19,848 nucleotides of DNA from Methanoculleus sp. Lineage in GTDB: Archaea; Halobacteriota; Methanomicrobia; Methanomicrobiales; Methanoculleaceae. The stretch covers positions 1 to 19,848 of the forward strand of contig JALNXI010000006.1 of the NCBI GenBank assembly GCA_023230425.1, written 5' to 3'. Position numbers and translations under genes: made by a program. The notes below the pieces were generated by a model. That model made no database searches. It was given only the letters and a program-made list of their open reading frames with translations, and had not been told where the DNA came from. Below are positions 5,394-12,510 of the stretch, piece after piece (the first letter of the stretch is position 1; each line of letters opens with the position of its first letter).

Positions 5394-7334
5394 ATGGATT
5401 CAACGACTCCAGAGGAAATTCCAAAGTTCGAGCTCACGAACGACGAACTGGTAGAGACGGATGTCTTTGCCGGTCTTGAGCTGAGCGCATCATCAGATAT
5501 CGACGTACCCCCGAATCTCATCGATCAGGTCATCGGCCAGGAACATGCTGTCGAGGTGATCCGGAAGGCTGCGGTCCAGCGCAGGCATGTAATGATGATC
5601 GGCACCCCCGGAACCGGCAAATCGATGTTAGCCAAGGCGATGGCCGAACTCCTCCCGAAGGAGGAACTGCAGGATATCCTGGTCTACCCGAACGCCGAGG
5701 ATAACAATAACCCCATCATCCGGACCGTGCCGGCGAGCCGCGGCAAGCAGATCGTCAACGCCCACAAGATGGAGGCGAGAAAGAAGATCCAGATGCGGAG
5801 CACCCTCATCATGCTCCTCATCTTCGGCATCATCGGCTACGCTATCATCACCTACCAGTGGCTCATGGGCATCATCGCCGCCGCATTCATCTTCATGGCG
5901 CTGAAGTACTCGACGCCCCGCGAAGAGACGATGGTCCCGAAGCTCCTGATCTCCCATGACCCCAACACCCCCGCACCCTTTGTCGATGCCACCGGCTCGC
6001 ACGCGGGCGCCCTGCTCGGCGACGTCCGGCACGACCCTTTCCAGAGCGGCGGCCTCGAGACGCCTTCCCACGACCGTGTCGAGGGAGGAGCCATCCACCG
6101 GGCGCACGGGGGCGTGCTCTTCATCGATGAGATCAACACCCTCACCCCGCACTCCCAGCAGAACCTGCTGACCGCGCTCCAGGAGGGCGCCTTCCCGATC
6201 ACCGGCCAGAGCGAGCGCTCGAGTGGTGCGATGGTCAGGACCGAGCCGGTCCCCTGCCGGTTCGTTATGATCGCGGCAGGCAACCTCGACGCCATCCAGG
6301 GGATGCACCCGGCGCTCCGGTCGCGTATACGGGGCTACGGCTACGAGGTCTACATGCGGGATACGATGGAGGATACCCCGGAGAACCGGAAGAAGTTCCT
6401 CCGGTTCATCGCCCAGGAGGTCAAGAACGACGGCAAGATCCCCCACTTCGACCGCAGTGCCATGCTCGAAGTGCTCCGCGAAGCCCGGCGCCGTTCGAAC
6501 CGGAAGGGTCACCTGACCTTGAAACTCCGCGACATGGGCGGGCTCATCCGTGTGGCGGGGGACCTCGCCCGGCAGGAGGGCGCGGAGTTCACCACGGCAA
6601 AACATGTCCTCGCCGCGAAGTCGGCCTCCCGTTCGATCGAGGACCAGATCTCCGACGAGTACATTCGGCGGAGCCGCGACTACGACATCACCGTCGTCGA
6701 GGGGACCCGGGTCGGCCGGGTGAACGGGCTTGCGGTGATGGGGACCGACTCCGGCTCGGTCCTCCCGGTCATGGCCGAGGTGACACCGAGCCAGGGAGCG
6801 AACGGCACGGTGATTGCGACCGGCATGTTAAAGGAGATCGCCAAAGAGTCGATCACGAACGTCAGTGCTCTTATCAAGAAGTTCACGGGCAAGGACATCA
6901 GGAATATGGATATCCACGTCCAGTTCATCGGCACCTACGGCGGCGTCGAGGGTGATTCGGCCTCCGTGACCGTCGCAACGGCGGTGATCAGCGCCATCGA
7001 GAACATACCGGTGCGCCAGGACGTCGCGATGACGGGGTCGCTCTCGGTCCGGGGCGACGTCCTTCCCATCGGCGGGGTTACCTACAAGATCGAGGCGGCC
7101 GCGAAGGCCGGGATCAAGAGGGTGATCATACCGCGGTCGAACCTGGACGACGTCCTCATCGAGGACCGCTACCGCGCTATGGTTGAGGTGGTGCCGGTCG
7201 ACCACATCGAAGAGGTCCTCCAGAACGCGCTCGTGCCCGAGAACCGTGCGGGGTTCCTCTCGAAGCTCCGGAAGATGGCGGTCAACCCGACGACCGGTCT
7301 CTTCGACCCGAATGTCGGGCGTTCTCTGGTCTGA
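5394..7334 (+). CDS. lonB: Membrane-anchored ATP-dependent protease LonB
   Basis: A 646-residue archaeal Lon (LonB) that degrades misfolded and membrane-associated proteins. The AAA+ module has Walker A GTPGTGKS (70-77) and Walker B VLFIDE (241-246). Between them a hydrophobic insert of one or two transmembrane segments (about 137-171) anchors it to the membrane, as in the family. The C-terminal Lon protease domain has catalytic Ser522 in EGDSAS and Lys565 in TYKIEAA; the 43-residue spacing fits the LonB Ser-Lys dyad. ATG 5394 is preferred over the in-frame ATG at 5346, which lies upstream of the TATA box; GAGGT precedes 5394. It leads a plus-strand series with tldD 6 bp behind, so it is probably co-transcribed with TldD/TldE. 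Confidence 0.96.
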   Translation: MDSTTPEEIPKFELTNDELVETDVFAGLELSASSDIDVPPNLIDQVIGQEHAVEVIRKAAVQRRHVMMIGTPGTGKSMLAKAMAELLPKEELQDILVYPNAEDNNNPIIRTVPASRGKQIVNAHKMEARKKIQMRSTLIMLLIFGIIGYAIITYQWLMGIIAAAFIFMALKYSTPREETMVPKLLISHDPNTPAPFVDATGSHAGALLGDVRHDPFQSGGLETPSHDRVEGGAIHRAHGGVLFIDEINTLTPHSQQNLLTALQEGAFPITGQSERSSGAMVRTEPVPCRFVMIAAGNLDAIQGMHPALRSRIRGYGYEVYMRDTMEDTPENRKKFLRFIAQEVKNDGKIPHFDRSAMLEVLREARRRSNRKGHLTLKLRDMGGLIRVAGDLARQEGAEFTTAKHVLAAKSASRSIEDQISDEYIRRSRDYDITVVEGTRVGRVNGLAVMGTDSGSVLPVMAEVTPSQGANGTVIATGMLKEIAKESITNVSALIKKFTGKDIRNMDIHVQFIGTYGGVEGDSASVTVATAVISAIENIPVRQDVAMTGSLSVRGDVLPIGGVTYKIEAAAKAGIKRVIIPRSNLDDVLIEDRYRAMVEVVPVDHIEEVLQNALVPENRAGFLSKLRKMAVNPTTGLFDPNVGRSLV

Positions 7335-7340
7335 TGCCCT

Positions 7341-8669
7341 ATGGCTGACGTGAGATACTACGATATACGGTGCGTACGGGGCGAGACCACGCTCGTCGAT
7401 ATCGACAACGGCGTGATCGAGTCCGCAGGCACCTCATTTTTTGATAAAGCCGTGATCCGGGTGCTGGGACCGAAAGGCTGGGGTGTCCTCACCCGCGACC
7501 ATGTCGACATGGACTCGAAGCGCGAGCTCGACGCCCTCGTCGAGGCGGCGGCGCGCCTCGCTGCCGTCACCCAGGATGATATCAACCTCGCCGATGCGCC
7601 GCGCGGCGCTCTCCCGGTCCCCCCTCTCGGGGAAGACCCCCGGGACGTCGACCTCGAGGAGAAGACCCGGCTGCTTGCCGGGATCGAGGCGGCGGCCCGG
7701 GTTCCTGAAGTGGCAAACACCCGTGCCCGCTACACCGAAGGGATAGACGCGGTCCGGTTCCAGGACTCGAGCGGGAACGAGTATTCCTACGAGGCGGTCC
7801 GGTCCGGGTTCTCGGTCCTCGCTATAGCATCCCGGAACGGCGTGATGCAGATGGGGAGCGAACGCGACCACATCATCACCGGGTTCAACCTCCGGGATAA
7901 GCAGGAACTCGGGAGGAAGGCGGGCGAGGTCGCGGTCTCCCTGCTCGACGCAAAACTCGCGAAGGGCGGGGCGAGACGGGCCGTGCTCGACCCGGAACTC
8001 GCGGGTGTCTTCACCCACGAGGCGGTCGGCCACGCGAGCGAGGGCGACCTCGTCCGCGAAGGCGCATCGGTCCTCGCGGGGAGGATCGGTGAGCGGATCG
8101 GGTGCGAAGGTTTGGTCGTCGTGGACGACCCAACGCTTCACGAGTTCGGGTTCATCCCCGTGGACGCCGAGGGCGTGGCGGTGCGGCGGACCGAGATCAT
8201 CCGGGGCGGCATCCTCTCGTCCTACCTCCACAACCGCGAGACCCTCGCGGCGGTCGGGAACGGAATACCCGGGCACGCTCGGGCGGAACATGGGGCGCCG
8301 CCGATCGTCCGGATGAGCAACACCTTCATCGAGAACGGGGATGCGACCTACGACGAGATCCTCGCCGAGTGTAAGGACGGCATCCTGCTGATCGGGTCGC
8401 GGGGCGGCCAGGTCGACCCCGGCCGGGGCGTCTTCCAGTTCAACGCGGAGTACGGTTACCTGGTTGAGGGCGGCGAGACGACCGATATGGTGAGGGACGT
8501 CTCGCTCTCGGGCGAGATCCTCTCGACGCTCCACAACATCACCCTGCTCGGGAACGACCGGAAGATGAGCCCGGGGTACTGCGGCAAAGGCGGGCAGAGC
8601 GTGCCGGTGAGCGACGGCGCGCCACATCTCCTGCTTGAGAGCGCAACGATCGGGGGGCGGGGCGAATGA
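7341..8669 (+). CDS. tldD: TldD-type zinc metalloprotease
   Basis: A 442-residue member of the TldD/PmbA family. In bacteria TldD and TldE form a heterodimer that digests unfolded peptides (for example microcin or CcdA). This subunit carries the active-site HEAVGH (HExxxH, 226-231) and a conserved Cys414 in GYCGKGGQ, a likely third zinc ligand. An N-terminal alpha/beta domain precedes it. Only 6 bp separate it from lonB, and its stop overlaps the tldE start by ATGA, so the subunits are probably made in matched amounts. The ribosome binding site is weak, which suggests coupling to lonB translation. Linkage to LonB supports a role in finishing peptide degradation; the natural archaeal substrate is unknown. 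Confidence 0.93.
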   Translation: MADVRYYDIRCVRGETTLVDIDNGVIESAGTSFFDKAVIRVLGPKGWGVLTRDHVDMDSKRELDALVEAAARLAAVTQDDINLADAPRGALPVPPLGEDPRDVDLEEKTRLLAGIEAAARVPEVANTRARYTEGIDAVRFQDSSGNEYSYEAVRSGFSVLAIASRNGVMQMGSERDHIITGFNLRDKQELGRKAGEVAVSLLDAKLAKGGARRAVLDPELAGVFTHEAVGHASEGDLVREGASVLAGRIGERIGCEGLVVVDDPTLHEFGFIPVDAEGVAVRRTEIIRGGILSSYLHNRETLAAVGNGIPGHARAEHGAPPIVRMSNTFIENGDATYDEILAECKDGILLIGSRGGQVDPGRGVFQFNAEYGYLVEGGETTDMVRDVSLSGEILSTLHNITLLGNDRKMSPGYCGKGGQSVPVSDGAPHLLLESATIGGRGE

Positions 8670-9958
8670 ATGGGGAAGACCTGATCGATAACATCCTCCG
8701 GGAGGGTGAGAGACAGGCCGATGAGGTCGAGGTCTTTTACGCCCGGGGAGAGAGTGTCAGCACCGAGATCAAGAAGGGGATCCTCGGCACCGCCGAGGAG
8801 TCGGAGGCCTGGGGCATGGCCGTCCGGACCGTCAAGGACGGGCGGATAGGGTTCTCGAGCACCGGCGACCCCGACCGGTGGAAGGAGTGCCTCAACGCGG
8901 CGCTTGCCAGCGGACGGATAGCCACCCCGCAGCAGTGGGGCGGGTTCCCGAAACCGGCCGGTATAACCGGCACCGCGTCCTCATCGGACCAGAACCTGGT
9001 CGTCGCGGTGGAGGGTGCGGCGGAGATGGTCGGTGACCTCCTTTCGGGTGCGGCAGAGCACCCGGTGGAGGTCATTGGGGGGTCCGCGGACCTCGCCCGG
9101 ACCTATCTCGCGGTCGCAAACACGAGCGGCGTCCTCTACGGCATGGACCGGACGGTGGCGGCGGTATCCCTCGAAGCGATCCGGGAGCAGTCCACGGGCT
9201 ATGAGTTCGACGCCTCCCCGTTCCGTGCCGATATCGACGCCCGGTCGGTCGGGGAACAGGCGGCCTCGCTTGCCGCCCGCTCCCTTTCGGGGCGCGATAT
9301 CGAGACCGGACGCTACGACATCGTCCTCTCCCCGGTTGCGGCCGCGAGCATCCTCGGGCAGGTCCTCCTCCCGGCACTCTCCGGGCGGAACGTGAAGGCC
9401 GGCCGATCGTTCCTGGCGGACAAGATCGGCGAGCAGGTCTTTGACGAGTCTCTCTCCATCTACGACGACCCGTTTGCCCCCGGCCTCGGGAGCACCGCCT
9501 GGGACGCGGAGGGTGTCCCCACCCGCCGTCTGGTCTTCGTGGAGCAGGGAGTGCTCCAGCGGTTCGCCTACGACCTCAAGACCGGCTACCGCTACGGCGA
9601 GGGGAGCACGGGGAGCGCCGTCCGGTTCGGGAGCGAGGGTCCCGGGATCGGGGTTCACAACCTCTTCGTCGACGGGCCCCGGACAAAAGAGCCCGGTGAT
9701 GAGCGGGCGGTCTGGATCCACGATGTCGTGGGCGCCCATACCGCGAACCCGTTCTCCGGCGACTTCTCGGTGGAGATCTCGAACCCCTTCTGGATGGAGG
9801 GGGGAGAACTCGCCGACCCCATCCGGACAGCGATGTTCGCCGGGAACGTCTTTGAGATGCTTCGGGAGATCGAGGAATTCGGAAAAGACTCTAGACGCGT
9901 CGGACGGCTGACGATTCCATCAATACGGTTAAATAATCAGCAGATCATTGGTAGATAG
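8666..9958 (+). CDS. tldE: TldE/PmbA-type non-catalytic partner of TldD
   Basis: A 430-residue PmbA-family protein starting in the ATGA overlap with tldD. It follows the family plan: an N-terminal domain, a middle segment with GRDIETGRYDIVLSP, and a C-terminal beta-rich part with HTANPFSGDFS and a WMEGGEL segment. It has no HExxxH zinc motif, as expected for TldE, which completes the heterodimer tunnel but does not carry the active site. Adjacency and overlap with tldD strongly support a TldD-TldE complex. The last codons are AT-rich and hold a TTAAATAA box (about 9929-9936) that could act as a promoter for the next gene. Confidence 0.92.
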   Translation: MNGEDLIDNILREGERQADEVEVFYARGESVSTEIKKGILGTAEESEAWGMAVRTVKDGRIGFSSTGDPDRWKECLNAALASGRIATPQQWGGFPKPAGITGTASSSDQNLVVAVEGAAEMVGDLLSGAAEHPVEVIGGSADLARTYLAVANTSGVLYGMDRTVAAVSLEAIREQSTGYEFDASPFRADIDARSVGEQAASLAARSLSGRDIETGRYDIVLSPVAAASILGQVLLPALSGRNVKAGRSFLADKIGEQVFDESLSIYDDPFAPGLGSTAWDAEGVPTRRLVFVEQGVLQRFAYDLKTGYRYGEGSTGSAVRFGSEGPGIGVHNLFVDGPRTKEPGDERAVWIHDVVGAHTANPFSGDFSVEISNPFWMEGGELADPIRTAMFAGNVFEMLREIEEFGKDSRRVGRLTIPSIRLNNQQIIGR

Positions 9959-10222
9959 ATGATGGAGGAGATCCTCGCTATCCTTCTTGCCGTCGCGATA
10001 GCCGCGGCGCTCTACTACCTTATGAAGAAGGCCCTCACACTCCTCATCAACGCCGTCGCCGGGCTCATCACGCTCTGGATCCTGAATTACTTCAGCATTC
10101 TTGCCTGGTTCGGCGCCCCTGATATCCAGATCAACCTGGTGACGATCCTCATCTGCGCCCTTGGGGGGCTCCCCGGCGCTCTGGTCGTGGTCCTGCTCCA
10201 CCTTATCGGGATTACGCTCTGA
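9959..10222 (+). CDS. BofA-like small integral membrane protein
   Basis: An 87-residue, almost entirely hydrophobic protein with two or three predicted transmembrane helices (about 4-24, 29-52 and 60-85), linked by a Met-Lys-Lys turn and a GAPDIQIN loop. The pattern, with NAVAGLITLWILN and the C-terminal GGLPGALVVVLLHLIGI, resembles the pro-sigmaK processing inhibitor BofA family. In Bacillus BofA holds a membrane protease in check; archaea have no sigmaK, so the role here is unknown. It starts at the base after the tldE stop (tandem ATG ATG, no clear ribosome binding site), and a TATA-like box 26 nt upstream would give a leaderless message. Its position after lonB-tldD-tldE hints at membrane protease control. 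Confidence 0.75.
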   Translation: MMEEILAILLAVAIAAALYYLMKKALTLLINAVAGLITLWILNYFSILAWFGAPDIQINLVTILICALGGLPGALVVVLLHLIGITL

Positions 10223-10244
10223 AGGGGCGGGACCCGGGTTTGCA

Positions 10245-10354
10245 GAGAGGAACCTTTTGGTGTCGTTTTGTCCGGGGAGGGGGTGTCCCCCTCCCCGGTC
10301 CCCACCCCCGTGGCGATAGCCACCACGGTCCAGTGTACGGGGAGATCTCCGGGA
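10245..10354. repeat. Hairpin repeat element, copy 1
   Basis: First of two imperfect direct copies about 294 bp apart. Order within the unit: GAGAGGAAC..TTTTGG, GTGTCGTTTT, a perfect 12-bp inverted repeat CCGGGGAGGGGG / CCCCCTCCCCGG (10272-10283 and 10287-10298) with loop TGT, then GTCCCCACC, then a second hairpin GTGGC-GATA-GCCAC (10310-10323), then CACGGTCCA and GGGGAGATC. It resembles a dispersed intergenic palindromic (REP/MITE-like) unit. Confidence 0.85.
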
Positions 10355-10538
10355 AGAACCAGCTTCCGGCAGGCTCCTGACCGGCTCTCTCCTGCCTGTC
10401 CCTCCGGGAAACTGATGTTAGACCGAGAAACCGGCGGCAGCGCTGCTCCCGGGCACGGCCTTCCACCGGCCATCGCCATGACTGCCCCCGCCCCCGGCGG
10501 GGGAGGAGCGCGAAGCACGGGAGGGGTGGGGGATGCCG

Positions 10539-10649
10539 GAGAGGAACTTTTGGGTGTCGTTTTATCCGGGGAGGGGGAAACCCCCTCCCCGGTCCCCACC
10601 CCCCGTGGCGATAGCCACCACGGTCCACTAAATGGGGAGATCCCGGGGA
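10539..10649. repeat. Hairpin repeat element, copy 2
   Basis: Second copy in the same orientation. The 12-bp stem is identical (10566-10577 and 10581-10592), but the loop is AAA instead of TGT. The downstream hairpin GTGGC-GATA-GCCAC (10605-10618) and its flanks through CCACGGTCCA are unchanged, while the tail diverges (CTAAATGGGG versus GTGTACGGGG). Differences fall in loops and linkers, with both stems kept. Confidence 0.85.
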
Positions 10650-10675
10650 ATATCCGGTCCGGCACCCGCCGTTCC

Positions 10676-11356
10676 CTAAAACAGACTCGCCTCCGAGTAG
10701 ACCGTGATCTCGTCCTCGTGGATCTCAAACGGCTTGATCTCCCGGGAATGGGCTGACCGGCGCATCTTCACGACCTCAAGGGCCAGGTGCACTTCGGTGA
10801 GGCCGGGAGACCGGATGTAGCGGAGGAGGACCACTGTATCCGCCAGGTACTCTGCAAGGCCGTACCTGCTCCCGTCCGGGTTCACTGCATCGGTCTCGCT
10901 CGTCAGCACGAGCGTGCAGGCCTCGTCCCGCATCACCTCGATGAACCTGAACATCTCCCGCCGCCGGACGGAATCGTCCACGAAGAGCCCCTCGAAGAGC
11001 GATATCGGGTCGATGATCACCCTTGAGGCCCCGGTGCTCCTGATGAGGGCGGGAAGCTCGCTCTTGATGCTGCTGATAGCGAGGTTGAAGTCGGTCGGGT
11101 CCAGCCTGAGCAGATAGAACCGATCACCGAAGCCCTCCGTATCCCACCCTTTCTGCGCAATGGTGGCGCGGAGGAGTTCCTCCCGCTCATCGAGGCTGAT
11201 GTAGATTACCTTCTCGCCCCGCGAGAGCCCCTCGTACGCGAACTGGAGGGCAAACATCGTCTTCCCGGTGCCGTAGGTGCCGACGATCGCGCAGATGCTC
11301 TTCTCAAGAATCCCCCCCGAGAGCATCGCATCCAGGCCCACGACGCCGAACTTCAC
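10676..11356 (-). CDS. KaiC/RAD55-type RecA-fold ATPase (intact motifs)
   Basis: A 226-residue single-domain KaiC-like ATPase. It shows Walker A GTYGTGKT (26-33), an acidic pair Asp56-Glu57 in YISLDERE where KaiC has its catalytic glutamates, and Walker B RVIID (112-116). The end, VVKMRRSAHSREIKPFEI, is typical of the family. It looks competent to bind and hydrolyse ATP. The start at 11356 is GTG; GGGTGA overlaps that codon, so a start at codon 6 (GTG) or 11 (ATG) is also possible, but the longer form keeps the family's N-terminal strand. It lies 12 bp after a degenerate paralogue and is probably in one operon with it. Related single-domain proteins include ArlH/FlaH, partner of the archaellum motor ATPase; the divergent GspE-like gene makes a similar role plausible but unproven. 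Confidence 0.85.
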   Translation of the reverse strand: MKFGVVGLDAMLSGGILEKSICAIVGTYGTGKTMFALQFAYEGLSRGEKVIYISLDEREELLRATIAQKGWDTEGFGDRFYLLRLDPTDFNLAISSIKSELPALIRSTGASRVIIDPISLFEGLFVDDSVRRREMFRFIEVMRDEACTLVLTSETDAVNPDGSRYGLAEYLADTVVLLRYIRSPGLTEVHLALEVVKMRRSAHSREIKPFEIHEDEITVYSEASLF

Positions 11357-11368
11357 CCGGTTTGCCGT

Positions 11369-12205
11369 TTATATCACCATCCTGATGTTGCGCACCTCAA
11401 ACCCTTCCGCCGCGGAGATCTTCACCGCGAACTTCACGAGATCCTTATCCTCGAGGCGGGGCATCACGCCCCGGAACTTCTCGAAGTACATAACCCGCTG
11501 CCGGCGCTGTGCGCCGGTCTCCTCCCAGCGGAAGAGGAGTGTGGCGTCGACACAGTCGGCGATCTCGAGTTCCCCCGACCGGTCCAGGATGCCGGAGGTG
11601 AGCAGGAGATAGATCGTGATGTTCCGGCGTTTTGCCACCTGCTGCAGCCCCCGCAGGAAGGCGATGAATACATGCCACTCGGGCCCCCTCGTAAGCGACG
11701 GAGTGATCCCGGTCAGTGAATCGAGGACAATCAGGCTGTTCTCCGGGCATCCGCCGAGCACCCGGGCGAGTTCTGCAAGGATATTGCCGTCTTCCCTGCG
11801 CTGCTTCTTCCGTAGACGTTCGATGGCACTCCCCTCCCCGTACCAGTCCGGGGGAACGATACTTGCGTCGAAGTAGAGCTCCGAGAGGTCATGGAAGACG
11901 ATCTCCTCCCCGAGTTGATTATAGAAATCCGGGTTGAACGAGAGGGCCATCTCCTTGAGGATATCCTCCCGCATCCGGGTGAGCGTCACGTACACGATCC
12001 CGCCCGGGAGCAGAAGGTGCTCGCCGGCCGTCTCGCTCCGTCTCAGCAGGGAAAGATGCATGATCGAGGTCTGCACAAACTCGACGTTGCCGGCACCGTG
12101 CTCCCCGAGGAGCAGCACCACCGATCCCGCCGGGACGCCGCCGTCCAGCACGGGGTCGAGCGAGGCGATGCCCGTCGGCATCCGTTGTCGGAGGCGGTCG
12201 TGCAT
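11369..12205 (-). CDS. KaiC/RAD55-like RecA-fold protein with degenerate nucleotide site
   Basis: A 278-residue RecA-fold protein opening with the KaiC-like PTGIASLDPVLDGGVPAGS. Its P-loop reads GEHGAGNV (34-41), so the Walker A lysine is Asn and the Ser/Thr is Val. The acidic pair of its neighbour is Thr76-Arg77. A Walker B-like SLIVLD (157-162) remains. It also has a charged insert around 125-140 (Arg/Lys-rich) absent from the neighbour. This suggests a structural or regulatory pseudo-ATPase, perhaps pairing with the intact KaiC-like protein encoded 12 bp downstream. ATG 12205 lacks a clear ribosome binding site; ATG at codon 9 (12181) is an alternative. It diverges from the GspE/GspF genes with a gap of about 200-300 bp. 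Confidence 0.75.
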   Translation of the reverse strand: MHDRLRQRMPTGIASLDPVLDGGVPAGSVVLLLGEHGAGNVEFVQTSIMHLSLLRRSETAGEHLLLPGGIVYVTLTRMREDILKEMALSFNPDFYNQLGEEIVFHDLSELYFDASIVPPDWYGEGSAIERLRKKQRREDGNILAELARVLGGCPENSLIVLDSLTGITPSLTRGPEWHVFIAFLRGLQQVAKRRNITIYLLLTSGILDRSGELEIADCVDATLLFRWEETGAQRRQRVMYFEKFRGVMPRLEDKDLVKFAVKISAAEGFEVRNIRMVI

Positions 12206-12435
12206 AGATATTCCATATATATGAGGAGAACGATTAAAGCGTTCTGGTCCTGTGTGGTCTGAGAGAAAATTACGGCCACCCGAAACGTCCCTGCAAAAAA
12301 AGCAGATTTATATGGGTGCTGCTCCACACCACGTATAGTCTCACACAGCCTCCCGTGCGCTGCTCGTCCGCCCCCAGAACCCGGGCGGAAGGCGGCAGGG
12401 ATCCGATATGGACAACGACGTAGGTCACAGCAACC
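12206..12435. other. Divergent intergenic region between the KaiC-like pair and the secretion genes
   Basis: This stretch holds AT-rich elements on both sides. CATATATATG (12215-12224) and CGATTAAAG (about 12230-12238) could serve the minus-strand KaiC-like gene. A7 flanked by inverted CTGC/GCAG (12291-12305) sits directly against the TTTATAT box of the plus strand. From about 12340 the DNA turns GC-rich and non-AT, and may be the leader of the gspE-like message. Confidence 0.45.
12307..12313 (+). promoter_or_regulatory. TATA box upstream of the gspE-like gene
   Basis: TTTATAT preceded by GCAGA is the best plus-strand TATA candidate in the divergent region. Transcription would start near 12336. 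The leader would be about 100 nt to the candidate small ORF and about 170 nt to the gspE-like ATG at 12507, long for an archaeon. An inverted CTGC-A7-GCAG lies immediately upstream. Confidence 0.45.
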
Positions 12436-12510
12436 ATGCAGGCAACAGTCAAGGAACCGGTGATCAAGAAGGCGTATACCGATGCACCTCTCCTGTGGGT
12501 GCCGCGATGA
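12436..12510 (+). CDS. Candidate 24-residue ORF overlapping the gspE-like start
   Basis: A short frame encoding MQATVKEPVIKKAYTDAPLLWVPR ends in TGA that shares ATGA (12507-12510) with the proposed gspE-like start. Its codons (CAG, AAG, GTC, ATC, CTC, CTG) match the local strong preference. The gspE frame over the same bases uses CAA, CGA, GTA and AGT, which neighbouring genes mostly avoid. AGGT lies about 10 nt before its ATG. It could be a small protein or a leader peptide coupling translation to gspE. I do not recognise it, and at this length chance cannot be excluded. Confidence 0.35.
   Translation: MQATVKEPVIKKAYTDAPLLWVPR

Larger units (their letters stand above)
10223..10675. other. 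Gene-free GC-rich interval between convergent genes
   Basis: About 450 bp separate the convergent bofA-like gene and the minus-strand KaiC-like gene. The interval holds two copies of a ~110-bp hairpin-bearing repeat, described separately, and a spacer (10355-10538) with a further perfect 8-bp hairpin, CCCCCGCC-CCC-GGCGGGGG (10485-10503). Open frames through it encode Pro/Gly/Arg-rich repeats and look like GC-driven chance. TTTT runs at 10254-10257 and 10266-10269 could terminate bofA transcription. Confidence 0.7.

Noticed and set aside
9955..9970. Box C-like TGATGA motifs suggesting C/D guide RNAs (also at 14151)
   Set aside because: They are at gene starts formed by stop/start overlaps, and no matching D box and guide arrangement was seen.
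10223..10675. CRISPR array
   Set aside because: There are only two long copies ~294 bp apart with internal hairpins, not short regularly spaced repeats, and no cas genes are present.
10087..10728. Minus-strand Pro/Gly/Arg-rich frames with internal amino-acid repeats
   Set aside because: The peptide repeats simply reflect the duplicated DNA hairpin element, and the frames overlap real genes at both ends.
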